A stretch of 6,812 nt of DNA, taken from positions 4,258-11,069 of the forward strand of contig DONB01000244.1 of the NCBI GenBank assembly GCA_003510325.1, read 5' to 3'. Shown one piece after another: positions 1 to 6,261 of the stretch (the first letter of the stretch is position 1; each line of letters starts with the position of its first letter). The notes beneath the pieces were generated by a model. The model ran no database searches. It had not been told where the DNA came from and saw nothing but the letters and a program-made list of their open reading frames with translations. The translations under genes were made by a program, and so were the position numbers. Source of the DNA: Thiobacillus sp. Lineage in GTDB: Bacteria > Pseudomonadota > Gammaproteobacteria > Burkholderiales > Thiobacillaceae.

Positions 1-190
1 CGGCGAGATCGTGCACCAGCCGCGGGCGGATCGCCTTCACATACGGGCAGTGATTGCAGATAAACATGACCAGCAGGCCGTTCGGGCCCATCGCATCCTT
101 CAGCGTCCACACCTTGCCGTCGACGCCGGGCAGACTGAAATCGGGCGCTTTCCAGCCAAAATCGCACACGGGGGTAGTGAGGGAAACCAT
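1..190 (-). CDS. Thioredoxin/peroxiredoxin-like protein, N-terminal part (cut by window edge)
   Basis: Reading the minus strand from an ATG at 190 gives 63 codons that run off the left edge. Visible features are an AhpC/TSA-type opening (WKAPDFSLPGVDG, residues 13-25) and a redox motif C45-N-H-C48 followed by PYVKAI. C9 is a further cysteine. The NHCPYV signature is typical of the small cytoplasmic peroxiredoxin-like thioredoxin-fold proteins (the PRX_like1 group), which are usually about 180-200 residues, so roughly the first third is present. No signal peptide is seen, so a cytoplasmic thiol-disulfide or peroxide role is likely; the substrate is unknown. The start is supported by GGAG (plus-strand CTCC at 197-200), six bases upstream of the ATG. 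The gene is divergent from rsmE with a 45-base gap. The family call is firm; the exact function is not. Confidence 0.85.
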   Translation of the reverse strand, partial: MVSLTTPVCDFGWKAPDFSLPGVDGKVWTLKDAMGPNGLLVMFICNHCPYVKAIRPRLVHDLA

Positions 191-235
191 GACGCGCTCC
201 GTAAATATTCTGGACAACGTCTGCATAATACCAAC
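191..235. promoter_or_regulatory. Divergent intergenic region with A/T-rich -10-like boxes and minus-strand RBS
   Basis: These 45 bases separate two divergent starts and are locally A/T-rich in G+C-rich surroundings. For the minus gene there is a good Shine-Dalgarno (GGAG, complement of 197-200). A weak -35/-10 pair may also exist on that strand: TTGGTA (complement of 229-234) and AATATT (204-209), 19 bases apart. For rsmE the best -10-like box is CATAAT (224-229); no matching -35 lies at the proper distance and no Shine-Dalgarno precedes the ATG at 236. CATAAT overlaps the minus-strand TATTAT (225-230), so a shared bidirectional -10 is possible. The promoter assignments are inference; only the minus-strand RBS is convincing. 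Confidence 0.35.
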
Positions 236-964
236 ATGTCCGCACCGCGCTTTTATCTCGACCAGCCCCTCGCCCCGGGCGCCCGCTTCAGCCTGCCGCC
301 CGGCCCGGCGCGTCACGCCGCGCGGGCCCTGCGGCTGACCGTGGACGACGTCATCACGCTGTTCAATGGTCGTGGCGGCGAATTCGCCGCGCGCATCGAA
401 CGCATCCACAAGGACGAGGTAGCAGTCGCCATCACCGGCTTTACCGACGTCGAGCGCGAATCGCCTTTGCGCGTGATGCTGGCGCAGGGCATCTCGAGCG
501 GCGAACGCATGGACTACACCCTGCAGAAGGCAGTCGAACTGGGGGTGGCCGCGATCCAGCCGATCGCAGCCAGGCGCAGCGTGGTCAAGCTGGCAGGCGA
601 GCGCGCCGACCGGCGCGTAGCGCACTGGCAGGGCGTGGTGGCCAGCGCCTGCGAGCAGTGCGGGCGCAACCAGGTGCCCGTGGTGGCACCGCCGCTGGCG
701 CTGGCGCACTGGCTCGGGCATCAAAAGGATGGCCGGCTGCTGTTTCTGTCGCCATTGGCCGAGGCACGGCTCGCCGACCTGCCGCCGCCTGCCAAGCAGG
801 ACTGGCTGGTGGCCGGTCCCGAAGGCGGCTTCGAAGTGGATGAAATTGCCGCACTGCATGCGGCAGGGGCCATTCCCATCCGACTGGGGCCGCGCGTCCT
901 GCGCACCGAAACCGCCGCGCTGGCAGCACTGGCTGCAATGCAGTCGCTGTGGGGCGATTTCTAG
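236..964 (+). CDS. rsmE: 16S rRNA (uracil1498-N3)-methyltransferase RsmE
   Basis: The 242-residue product matches the usual RsmE length (about 243). RsmE is a cytoplasmic SPOUT (trefoil-knot) enzyme that uses S-adenosylmethionine to methylate N3 of U1498 in 16S rRNA of the 30S subunit. Residues about 1-70 form the N-terminal PUA-like RNA-binding part. The methyltransferase domain follows, with KAVELGV (98-104), EQCGR (140-144), the SAM-pocket motif GPEGG (194-198) and the knot motif LGPRVLRTETA (217-227). The reading frame is open far upstream, but ATG 236 is chosen because the product then begins like RsmE (PRFYL) and has family length; upstream residues look random and overlap the divergent gene. 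No Shine-Dalgarno is visible before it. No clear T-tailed terminator follows the TAG; the inverted repeat at 1009-1049 may do that job. Confidence 0.95.
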   Translation: MSAPRFYLDQPLAPGARFSLPPGPARHAARALRLTVDDVITLFNGRGGEFAARIERIHKDEVAVAITGFTDVERESPLRVMLAQGISSGERMDYTLQKAVELGVAAIQPIAARRSVVKLAGERADRRVAHWQGVVASACEQCGRNQVPVVAPPLALAHWLGHQKDGRLLFLSPLAEARLADLPPPAKQDWLVAGPEGGFEVDEIAALHAAGAIPIRLGPRVLRTETAALAALAAMQSLWGDF

Positions 965-1008
965 GCGCGACACACCCCGCGCACCGCTCCGGCATTCATG
1001 CGTCCGAT

Positions 1009-1049
1009 TCAGGCTGCATCCGCTGTTCCATAAATGGAACACAGCCTGA
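1009..1049. repeat. Composite inverted repeat (two nested 8-bp palindromic arms) between rsmE and argA
   Basis: The outer arms are TCAGGCTG (1009-1016) and CAGCCTGA (1042-1049). The inner arms are TGTTCCAT (1024-1031) and ATGGAACA (1034-1041), separated by AA. All 16 pairs are perfect. The only asymmetry is a seven-base insertion (1017-1023) between the left arms. As RNA this would fold into a bulged hairpin with a UAAA tetraloop. No uninterrupted T run follows, so it is not a canonical intrinsic terminator, though TTTGTTTC lies at 1062-1069. As DNA the inner 18 bp (1024-1041) look like the two-fold site of a dimeric repressor. Which role applies cannot be told from the sequence. The ATG at 1034 sits inside the right inner arm, which argues against it as argA start. 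Confidence 0.75.
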
Positions 1050-1112
1050 CGCGATATTCCGTTTGTTTCGATGAATGGGCTGCGCCCCTGCATGGTCCGG
1101 AAGGTTTTTCGG

Positions 1113-1118
1113 TATCCT
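1113..1118 (+). promoter_or_regulatory. Possible -10 box for argA (weak)
   Basis: TATCCT matches the sigma-70 -10 consensus at four of six positions, including the key second A and last T. It would place the transcript start near 1125, about 26 bases before the TTG at 1151. No recognisable -35 hexamer lies 16-18 bases upstream, so this is a guess supported mainly by position. If right, the palindrome at 1009-1049 lies upstream of the promoter and could serve as the rsmE terminator or an upstream operator. Confidence 0.25.
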
Positions 1119-1150
1119 TCTCATCAATCCACCCTGCCCGGGCCATTCCG

Positions 1151-2467
1151 TTGAAAGACACTGCAAATTTCGTCCATTGGTTCCGCTCCGCTGCCCCCTA
1201 CATTCACGGTTTTCGCGGCAAGACCTTCGTCATCGCCTTTGGCGGTGAACTGGTCGCGGACGGCGGCTTCGTACAACTGGCGCACGACGTCAACCTGCTG
1301 AACAGCCTGGGGGTGCGTCTGGTGCTGGTGCACGGCGTGCGGCCGCAGGTGGAGGCGCGGTTGAACGAAAATGGCACCGCGATCCGCTACGTCAACGGCC
1401 TGCGCGTCACCGACGACGCCGCACTGGCCTGCGTCAAGGAGGCAGCCGGCACGGTGCGGGTCGAGATCGAGGCACTGCTGTCGCTGGGACTGGCCAACAC
1501 GCCGATGGCCGGGGCCGACATCCGCGTGGCCTCGGGCAACTTCGTCACCGCGCAGCCGCTCGGCGTGCGCGACGGCACCGACCTGCTGCACACCGGCGAA
1601 GTGCGCAAGATCGACGCCGCCGCGATCCGGCGGCGGCTGGACCAGCATGACATCGTGCTGTTGTCGCCGATCGGCTATTCCCCTACTGGCGAAATCTTCA
1701 ACCTCAGCCTGGAAGACGTGGCCACCCAGGCCGCGGTCGAACTGGCGGCCGACAAGCTGATTTTCCTGATGAACACCGAAGGGGTGCCGGACAGGGGCCG
1801 CGCCATCCACAACGCGCTGACTGTCAACGAGGCGCGGCAGGTGCTGGAAAAGAAAGCGAAAAAGCTGCCGGAGGACGTGGCCTACTATCTGCCGTGCGCG
1901 ATCACCGCCTGCACCGGTGGCGTCAAGCGCGCCCACCTCATCAGCCGACATCGGGATGGCGCGCTGCTGTCCGAGCTGTTCACCCGCGAAGGCGTCGGCA
2001 CGCTGGTCACCCCGGCGCCGCTGGAAACCCTGCGTGCCGCCACCATCGACGACGTCGGCGGCATCCTTGGGCTGATCGAACCGCTCGAGCGCGATGGCAT
2101 CCTGGTGCGGCGCTCGCGCGAACTGCTGGAAATGGAAGTCGAGCGCTTTCTGGTGCTCGAGTCCGACGGTGTCATTGCCGGCTGCGCCGCACTCTATCCG
2201 TTTCCGGAAGAACAGGCGGCCGAACTTGCCTGTCTGGCCGTCTCCCAGGAATATCGCGGCCGCGGCTTCGGCGACCTGCTGCTGGCAGAAGCCGAAAAAA
2301 GGGGCAAGAAAGCCGGCTTCCGGAAACTGTTCGTGCTGACCACCCGCACCGAGCACTGGTTCGAAGAACGCGGCTTCGTCGACAGCAGCCCCGACCACCT
2401 GCCGAAAAGCAAGCAGGCCCTGTACAACTACAAGCGGAAATCCAAAGTTCTGCAAAAATCGCTGTAA
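1151..2467 (+). CDS. argA: N-acetylglutamate synthase (amino-acid N-acetyltransferase) ArgA
   Basis: The enzyme transfers acetyl from acetyl-CoA to L-glutamate, the first step of arginine synthesis in the cytoplasm; bacterial ArgA is classically inhibited by arginine. From TTG 1151 the product is 438 residues, close to E. coli ArgA (443). The N-terminal two-thirds is an amino-acid-kinase-like domain: KTFVIAFGGE (24-33) and LVLVHG.RPQVE (57-68). It is the arginine-binding and oligomerisation part in this family. The last ~150 residues are a GNAT acetyltransferase with the acetyl-CoA loop YRGRGFG (368-374), then HWFEERGF. An ATG at 1034 in the same frame would add 39 residues unlike the family, and lies in a palindrome, so TTG 1151 is preferred; neither has a good Shine-Dalgarno. 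The next gene starts 15 bases after the stop with no terminator visible, so read-through is likely. Function is firm; the start is moderately sure. Confidence 0.93.
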   Translation: MKDTANFVHWFRSAAPYIHGFRGKTFVIAFGGELVADGGFVQLAHDVNLLNSLGVRLVLVHGVRPQVEARLNENGTAIRYVNGLRVTDDAALACVKEAAGTVRVEIEALLSLGLANTPMAGADIRVASGNFVTAQPLGVRDGTDLLHTGEVRKIDAAAIRRRLDQHDIVLLSPIGYSPTGEIFNLSLEDVATQAAVELAADKLIFLMNTEGVPDRGRAIHNALTVNEARQVLEKKAKKLPEDVAYYLPCAITACTGGVKRAHLISRHRDGALLSELFTREGVGTLVTPAPLETLRAATIDDVGGILGLIEPLERDGILVRRSRELLEMEVERFLVLESDGVIAGCAALYPFPEEQAAELACLAVSQEYRGRGFGDLLLAEAEKRGKKAGFRKLFVLTTRTEHWFEERGFVDSSPDHLPKSKQALYNYKRKSKVLQKSL

Positions 2468-2469
2468 AC

Positions 2470-2474
2470 AAGGA
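2470..2474 (+). promoter_or_regulatory. Ribosome binding site fixing a TTG start at 2483
   Basis: AAGGA lies eight bases before TTG 2483, in the short gap after the argA stop. It supports the TTG as start of the binding-protein gene. There is no in-frame ATG until residue 77, far into the mature domain. Confidence 0.6.
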
Positions 2475-2482
2475 AACCGACG

Positions 2483-3400
2483 TTGCGTTCATTCGCCCTC
2501 TGGCTGGGGCTGCCCAGCCCCGCTCCCCAGTCCCCAGCACGGTCGGACGGCTCCCGCACGCAGCGGTCCCGGCTTGCCGTGCTGTTCGGATGTCTGCTGC
2601 TGATCACGGCTCGCCCCGTCTTCAGTGCCGCCCCTCCACTGGTCTTCGGCGTGTTCCCCCATCTGACGGCAAAGCAGATCGTCGAATCGTACCGACCGGT
2701 TGCCGACAGCATGGAAAAACACCTGCAGCGCGATGTCGTCATTTACAGCGCACGCGACTTCAAAACCTTCGTCGAGCGAACCCGCCAGGGCGAGTACGAC
2801 ATTCTGCTGACTGCACCGCACATGGCCTGGCTGGCGCGCCAGGATGCCGGGTATCGGCCGCTGCTGAAGTATGCGCAGCCCGTATCCGGCCTGCTGGTGG
2901 TCGGGAAGGATTCGCCATTCAAGCAACCTCAAGCACTGCGCGGCCGCACCATCGCAATCCCCGACCCCTTCGCCATAGCGGTACTGGCCCTGCACGCCCA
3001 GATGGCCACGCAAGGGCTCCGCTACGATATTGACTACCGGACGGCCACCTCCGGCAGTCACCGCAACGCCGCGATGCAGGTCATCAACGGGCGCGCGGAT
3101 GGCGCCATGCTGGGGCACCACACCTACACCCTGCTGCCCTTTGAACTGCGCCAGCAATTGCGCGTGCTCGCTACGACCCCGCCCTTGTCGAGCCTGATGT
3201 ACCTCACCCATCCGCGCCTGCGCGACGCCGAGGCACAAGCGATCCGCACGGCCTTGCTGGATTTCGCATCCCGTCCCGAGGGACGTGCGTTCATGCACGA
3301 CGGCGGCTACGCAGGCTTTGTCGATGTGGACGGCCGCGAACTACGAGCCTTCCACCCCTATGCCATGCAGGTGCAGGACCTATTGCAAACACCCCGATGA
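2483..3400 (+). CDS. PhnD-family periplasmic solute-binding protein, probable sensor partner of the downstream GGDEF-EAL protein
   Basis: The 305-residue product resembles phosphate/phosphite/phosphonate-type ABC binding proteins (PhnD family). Recognisable stretches are LVFGVFPHLTAKQIVESYRP (53-72), YDILLTAPHMAWLA (105-118), LRGRTIAIPDPFAIAV (152-167) and the SGSH...VINGRADGAM block (190-209), which follow the family pattern. A secretion signal is visible: arginines near 25-30, a hydrophobic core at 31-42 and a likely cleavage near 48-50 (VFSAA). The 30-residue Pro/Ser/Arg-rich stretch before the core is unusually long. Translation starts at TTG with a good Shine-Dalgarno. No permease or ATPase gene is adjacent; instead the stop overlaps the start of a membrane GGDEF-EAL gene by four bases. 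This context points to ligand sensing rather than uptake, though a transporter elsewhere could use it. The ligand is unknown; phosphonate binding should not be assumed. Confidence 0.85.
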   Translation: MRSFALWLGLPSPAPQSPARSDGSRTQRSRLAVLFGCLLLITARPVFSAAPPLVFGVFPHLTAKQIVESYRPVADSMEKHLQRDVVIYSARDFKTFVERTRQGEYDILLTAPHMAWLARQDAGYRPLLKYAQPVSGLLVVGKDSPFKQPQALRGRTIAIPDPFAIAVLALHAQMATQGLRYDIDYRTATSGSHRNAAMQVINGRADGAMLGHHTYTLLPFELRQQLRVLATTPPLSSLMYLTHPRLRDAEAQAIRTALLDFASRPEGRAFMHDGGYAGFVDVDGRELRAFHPYAMQVQDLLQTPR

Positions 3401-6174
3401 AGGCGTGGCTGGAACGGCTCTCGCTGCGCTACAAGCTCACGCTCGCTGCGCTGGGCGTGGAAGCCGTGATGCTGAGCTTCCTCATCGCGAATGGCGTGCA
3501 GCTCACCACCGACGCCCTGCAAAAACAGGCAGGGCACCGCGTCGAGGAAATTGCACACACCCTTGAAGCCGCCCTGCTTGCACCGCTGGCGCAACAGGAT
3601 GACGCCAGCGTGCGCGACATCACCGAATCGCTGCGCCGTGACGGCGGCCTGAAGATGATCGAGGTGCGCGACAGCGACAACCGCATCGTTCACCAGATCG
3701 GCAACAGCGGCGAGGCAACCGATTTTCACCGGATTCAACCTGTCATGCTGGGAGGACAGCGCTATGGCGAAATCGCCCTGGTCCTGTCGGGTGACTTCAT
3801 TCAGGAAGCGCGCGACCGCTATATCCGCAACAGCCTCCTCATTGCCGTGATTGCGCTGCTGCTGACCGGCGTCCTCCTGGCCCTGTCGGTCGGCGGCGTG
3901 ACCCGCCGCTTTGTCGCGCTGACCCGCGCCAGCAAACGCATGGCGCAAGGCGACCTGGACGTCAAGATCAGCGGCGAAGGCGAAGACGAAATCGGCCAGC
4001 TGGTCGTCACCTTCAACCGGATGGCCGAATCGGTCCGCTTCAACGTCGACCGGGCTCGTGAAAACGAGGCACGCTTTCACGCAATCGCCGATTACACGCA
4101 TGACATCGAATTCTGGATGTCGCCGGAGGGCAAGCTGTTGTGGGTCAACCCCTCGGTCGAACGCATGCTGGGCTATACCGTCGGCGAATGCATGGGCAAG
4201 ATGAATTTCCCGGTCGACATCATTCATCTGGACGACCGCGCGGCTGCCGAATTCCAGTTGCACCAGGCATTGCGCGGTACCTCCGGCCAGGGCTACGCAC
4301 TGCGGATCTGCCGCAAGGAGGGGGGGCATTTCTGGGCCGCGGTGAACTGGCAGCCGATTCACGATTACAACGGCATCTACCAGGGTATTCGCGCCAGCAT
4401 CCACAGCATCGACGACCTCAAGGCGACCGAAGCCAGCCTGCGCCAGGTCATCAGCGAACTGCGCACAGCGGAAGCCCTGCAAAGCACATATCTGGAAGAA
4501 ACCGAACAGGAACGCGCGCGGCTGGTCTCGCTGCTGTCGGCGATGAATCTCGGCATCCTGTTCGTCGCCGCCGACGGCCGCGTGATCTACCACAACCCCG
4601 CGTTCGGCCGCATGTGGATGATCGACGAGGGAACGGCCCTCATCGGCCTGCCGGTCAACGAGGTACTTGCCCAGTCCGCTTCGACGCTGGCACGGCCCGA
4701 CCATTTTTCCAGGCACATGCAGTCGGTGCTGGAAGCGCGCGAACTGTCCGACAGCTATGAAATCCAGATGACCGATGGTCGCGTCATCACCGAACTCGAC
4801 TACCCGGTACGCGACCGCGAAGGCCGGTTTGTCGGCCATTTGTGGATTTACGAGGACGTCACCCGCGAACGCCAGACGGCCGATCAACTGGTGTACCTGG
4901 CCGAGCGCGACGCGCTGACCGGGTTGTACAACCGTCACCGTTTCCAACAGGAGCTGGCGCGCACCATGCTGGAAACCGACCGCCACCAGTCGCGGTGCGC
5001 GGTGATGTTCTTCGATCTCGACGAATTCAAGACCATCAACGACAGCTCGGGCCACCGCGCTGGCGATGCGCTGCTGATCCGCGTGGCCGGTGAAATCGGC
5101 ACCCTGGTGCGCCGCAACGAAGTGCTGGCGCGTCTGGGCGGCGACGAATTCGCCATTCTGCTGCCCAACGTGCAGGACAACGAGGCTGAGGTGCTGGCCG
5201 AGCGGGTGGTACGTGCGGTGGCGCAAATTCCCTTCCGCTTCGAAGGGCAGAATCTTCGGCTCACGGCCAGCCTCGGCATCGCCTACTACCCTGAGCACGC
5301 CGCAGATGCCGACGATCTCGTCGCGCGCGCCGATATCGCGATGTACCAGGCCAAGGATGCGGGAAAGAACACCTGGCGGGTCTACCGTGCGGACACCGAT
5401 GCCGATAGCGAGATGCGCAGCCGCCTGTCGTGGGGCGAGCGCATCAGCAATGCGCTCGACAAGAACCTGTTCCAGCTCCATTTCCAGGGCGTATATCGTG
5501 CAGACGACGGCGCCCTGTCGCATCTGGAGGCCCTGATCCGCATGACCGACGAGCGCCATGCCGGCCAGCTCATCATGCCGGCCCACTTCATCCGGCTGGC
5601 CGAGAAAAGTGGCCGCATCCTCGACATCGACCGCTGGGTCATCCGCGAAGTCGTGCGCCGGCTGGCTGAGAACGGGGCCATTCCTTCCATCGCGGTCAAC
5701 CTATCCGGGCGCTCGCTGTCCGAACCCGGCCTGCCGCAGTTCATCAGCGACGTACTGCGCGATGCCGGCGTCAAGCCCAGCCGGCTCATTGTCGAAATCA
5801 CCGAAACGGCCGCCGTATCCGATCTGCACGATGCGCAGCGCATGATCGACGCGCTGCGCCAGCTCGGCTGCGGCGTCTGCCTCGACGACTTCGGGGTCGG
5901 CTTCGCTTCATTTGCCTACCTCAAGCATCTGCATGTCGACACCATCAAGATCGACGGACTGTTCATCCGCGACCTGCCCAACGACGCCAATAACCAGGTG
6001 TTCGTTCAGGCCATGGTCAGCGTCGCGCTCGGGCTCGGCAAATCGGTGGTGGCAGAATATGTCGAGGACGGCCCGACGCTCGCTCTGCTGCGCCAGTTCG
6101 GCGTCGACCTGGTGCAGGGCTACCACCTCGATCGGCCGGTTGCCGACCATCCGGCATTGCAGGGCAAGGTCTAA
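3397..6174 (+). CDS. Membrane-bound sensor diguanylate cyclase/phosphodiesterase (HAMP-PAS-PAS-GGDEF-EAL)
   Basis: This is a 925-residue inner-membrane protein predicted to make and/or degrade cyclic di-GMP. In order: TM1 (about 13-36); a periplasmic segment of about 107 residues (38-144) of unassigned, possibly Cache- or LapD-like fold; TM2 (about 146-168); HAMP (169-215, ending DEIG..V..FNRMA); PAS with PAC (about 225-345); a helical linker (345-375); PAS (about 377-490); GGDEF (about 496-662); EAL (about 680-920). GGDEF has DALTGLYNR (505-513), D540-L-D-E-F-K, N548-D and intact GGDEF (581-585). The I-site position reads RRNE (572-575) rather than RxxD. EAL has E711-A-L-I-R715, N768, E800-ITE, D830-D831-FG, K851-ID, E887 and Q907, so catalytic residues look complete; it reads AEYVE and QGYHLDRP where AEGVE and QGY-F-RP are usual. 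No Shine-Dalgarno is close to ATG 3397; the ATGA overlap implies translational coupling to the binding protein. Confidence 0.95.
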   Translation: MKAWLERLSLRYKLTLAALGVEAVMLSFLIANGVQLTTDALQKQAGHRVEEIAHTLEAALLAPLAQQDDASVRDITESLRRDGGLKMIEVRDSDNRIVHQIGNSGEATDFHRIQPVMLGGQRYGEIALVLSGDFIQEARDRYIRNSLLIAVIALLLTGVLLALSVGGVTRRFVALTRASKRMAQGDLDVKISGEGEDEIGQLVVTFNRMAESVRFNVDRARENEARFHAIADYTHDIEFWMSPEGKLLWVNPSVERMLGYTVGECMGKMNFPVDIIHLDDRAAAEFQLHQALRGTSGQGYALRICRKEGGHFWAAVNWQPIHDYNGIYQGIRASIHSIDDLKATEASLRQVISELRTAEALQSTYLEETEQERARLVSLLSAMNLGILFVAADGRVIYHNPAFGRMWMIDEGTALIGLPVNEVLAQSASTLARPDHFSRHMQSVLEARELSDSYEIQMTDGRVITELDYPVRDREGRFVGHLWIYEDVTRERQTADQLVYLAERDALTGLYNRHRFQQELARTMLETDRHQSRCAVMFFDLDEFKTINDSSGHRAGDALLIRVAGEIGTLVRRNEVLARLGGDEFAILLPNVQDNEAEVLAERVVRAVAQIPFRFEGQNLRLTASLGIAYYPEHAADADDLVARADIAMYQAKDAGKNTWRVYRADTDADSEMRSRLSWGERISNALDKNLFQLHFQGVYRADDGALSHLEALIRMTDERHAGQLIMPAHFIRLAEKSGRILDIDRWVIREVVRRLAENGAIPSIAVNLSGRSLSEPGLPQFISDVLRDAGVKPSRLIVEITETAAVSDLHDAQRMIDALRQLGCGVCLDDFGVGFASFAYLKHLHVDTIKIDGLFIRDLPNDANNQVFVQAMVSVALGLGKSVVAEYVEDGPTLALLRQFGVDLVQGYHLDRPVADHPALQGKV

Positions 6175-6219
6175 CCGCACGTTGCGCGCGGCGGCGGCCA
6201 CATGGCCAGGTGGACGGGA

Positions 6220-6228
6220 TGGTAAAAT
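6220..6228 (+). promoter_or_regulatory. Extended -10 promoter for the ABC-F gene
   Basis: TGGTAAAAT fits the extended -10 pattern TGnTATAAT with one mismatch (hexamer TAAAAT at 6223-6228). It predicts a transcript start near 6235 and a leader of about 27 bases. No good -35 is seen at 6200-6205, which an extended -10 can tolerate. The box sits in the 87-base gap after the GGDEF-EAL stop, suggesting that the ABC-F gene has its own promoter. Confidence 0.5.
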
Positions 6229-6249
6229 GTTGGGTTTTCACCGCATTCC

Positions 6250-6253
6250 AGGA
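6250..6253 (+). promoter_or_regulatory. Ribosome binding site fixing a GTG start at 6262
   Basis: AGGA lies eight bases upstream of GTG 6262. The resulting N-terminus aligns with the known start of the YbiT group, so the GTG is well supported. Confidence 0.6.
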
Positions 6254-6261
6254 CACCCCTC

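Noticed and set aside
11..235. A 75-residue N-terminal extension of RsmE in the same frame
   Set aside because: It would overlap the divergent thioredoxin-like gene, looks like random sequence and makes the protein far longer than the family. ATG 236 gives the normal length.
1124..2455. A 443-codon open frame on the minus strand opposite argA
   Set aside because: Same shadow effect; argA motifs run throughout on the plus strand and the minus product shows no family features.
2483..3400. Reading the PhnD-like gene as evidence for a phosphonate uptake locus
   Set aside because: No permease, ATPase or phosphonate-degrading gene is in the window, and the gene is coupled to a c-di-GMP enzyme. 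Family membership alone does not fix the ligand.
3358..5586. A 742-codon open frame on the minus strand opposite the GGDEF-EAL gene
   Set aside because: Its translation has no recognisable domain and is Ala/Gln/His/Val-rich, as expected from the complement of a G+C-biased gene. The plus strand carries clear conserved domains across the whole stretch.
6198..6209. GGCCACATGGCC palindrome in the gap before ybiT
   Set aside because: Five-base arms in G+C-rich DNA are expected by chance, and there is neither a T tract nor a second copy in this window.
6221..6242. Bulged hairpin GGTAAAA / TTTTCACC as a terminator after the GGDEF-EAL gene
   Set aside because: The stem is A/T-rich with a bulge and no T run follows. 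The left arm is better explained as the extended -10 box of ybiT.
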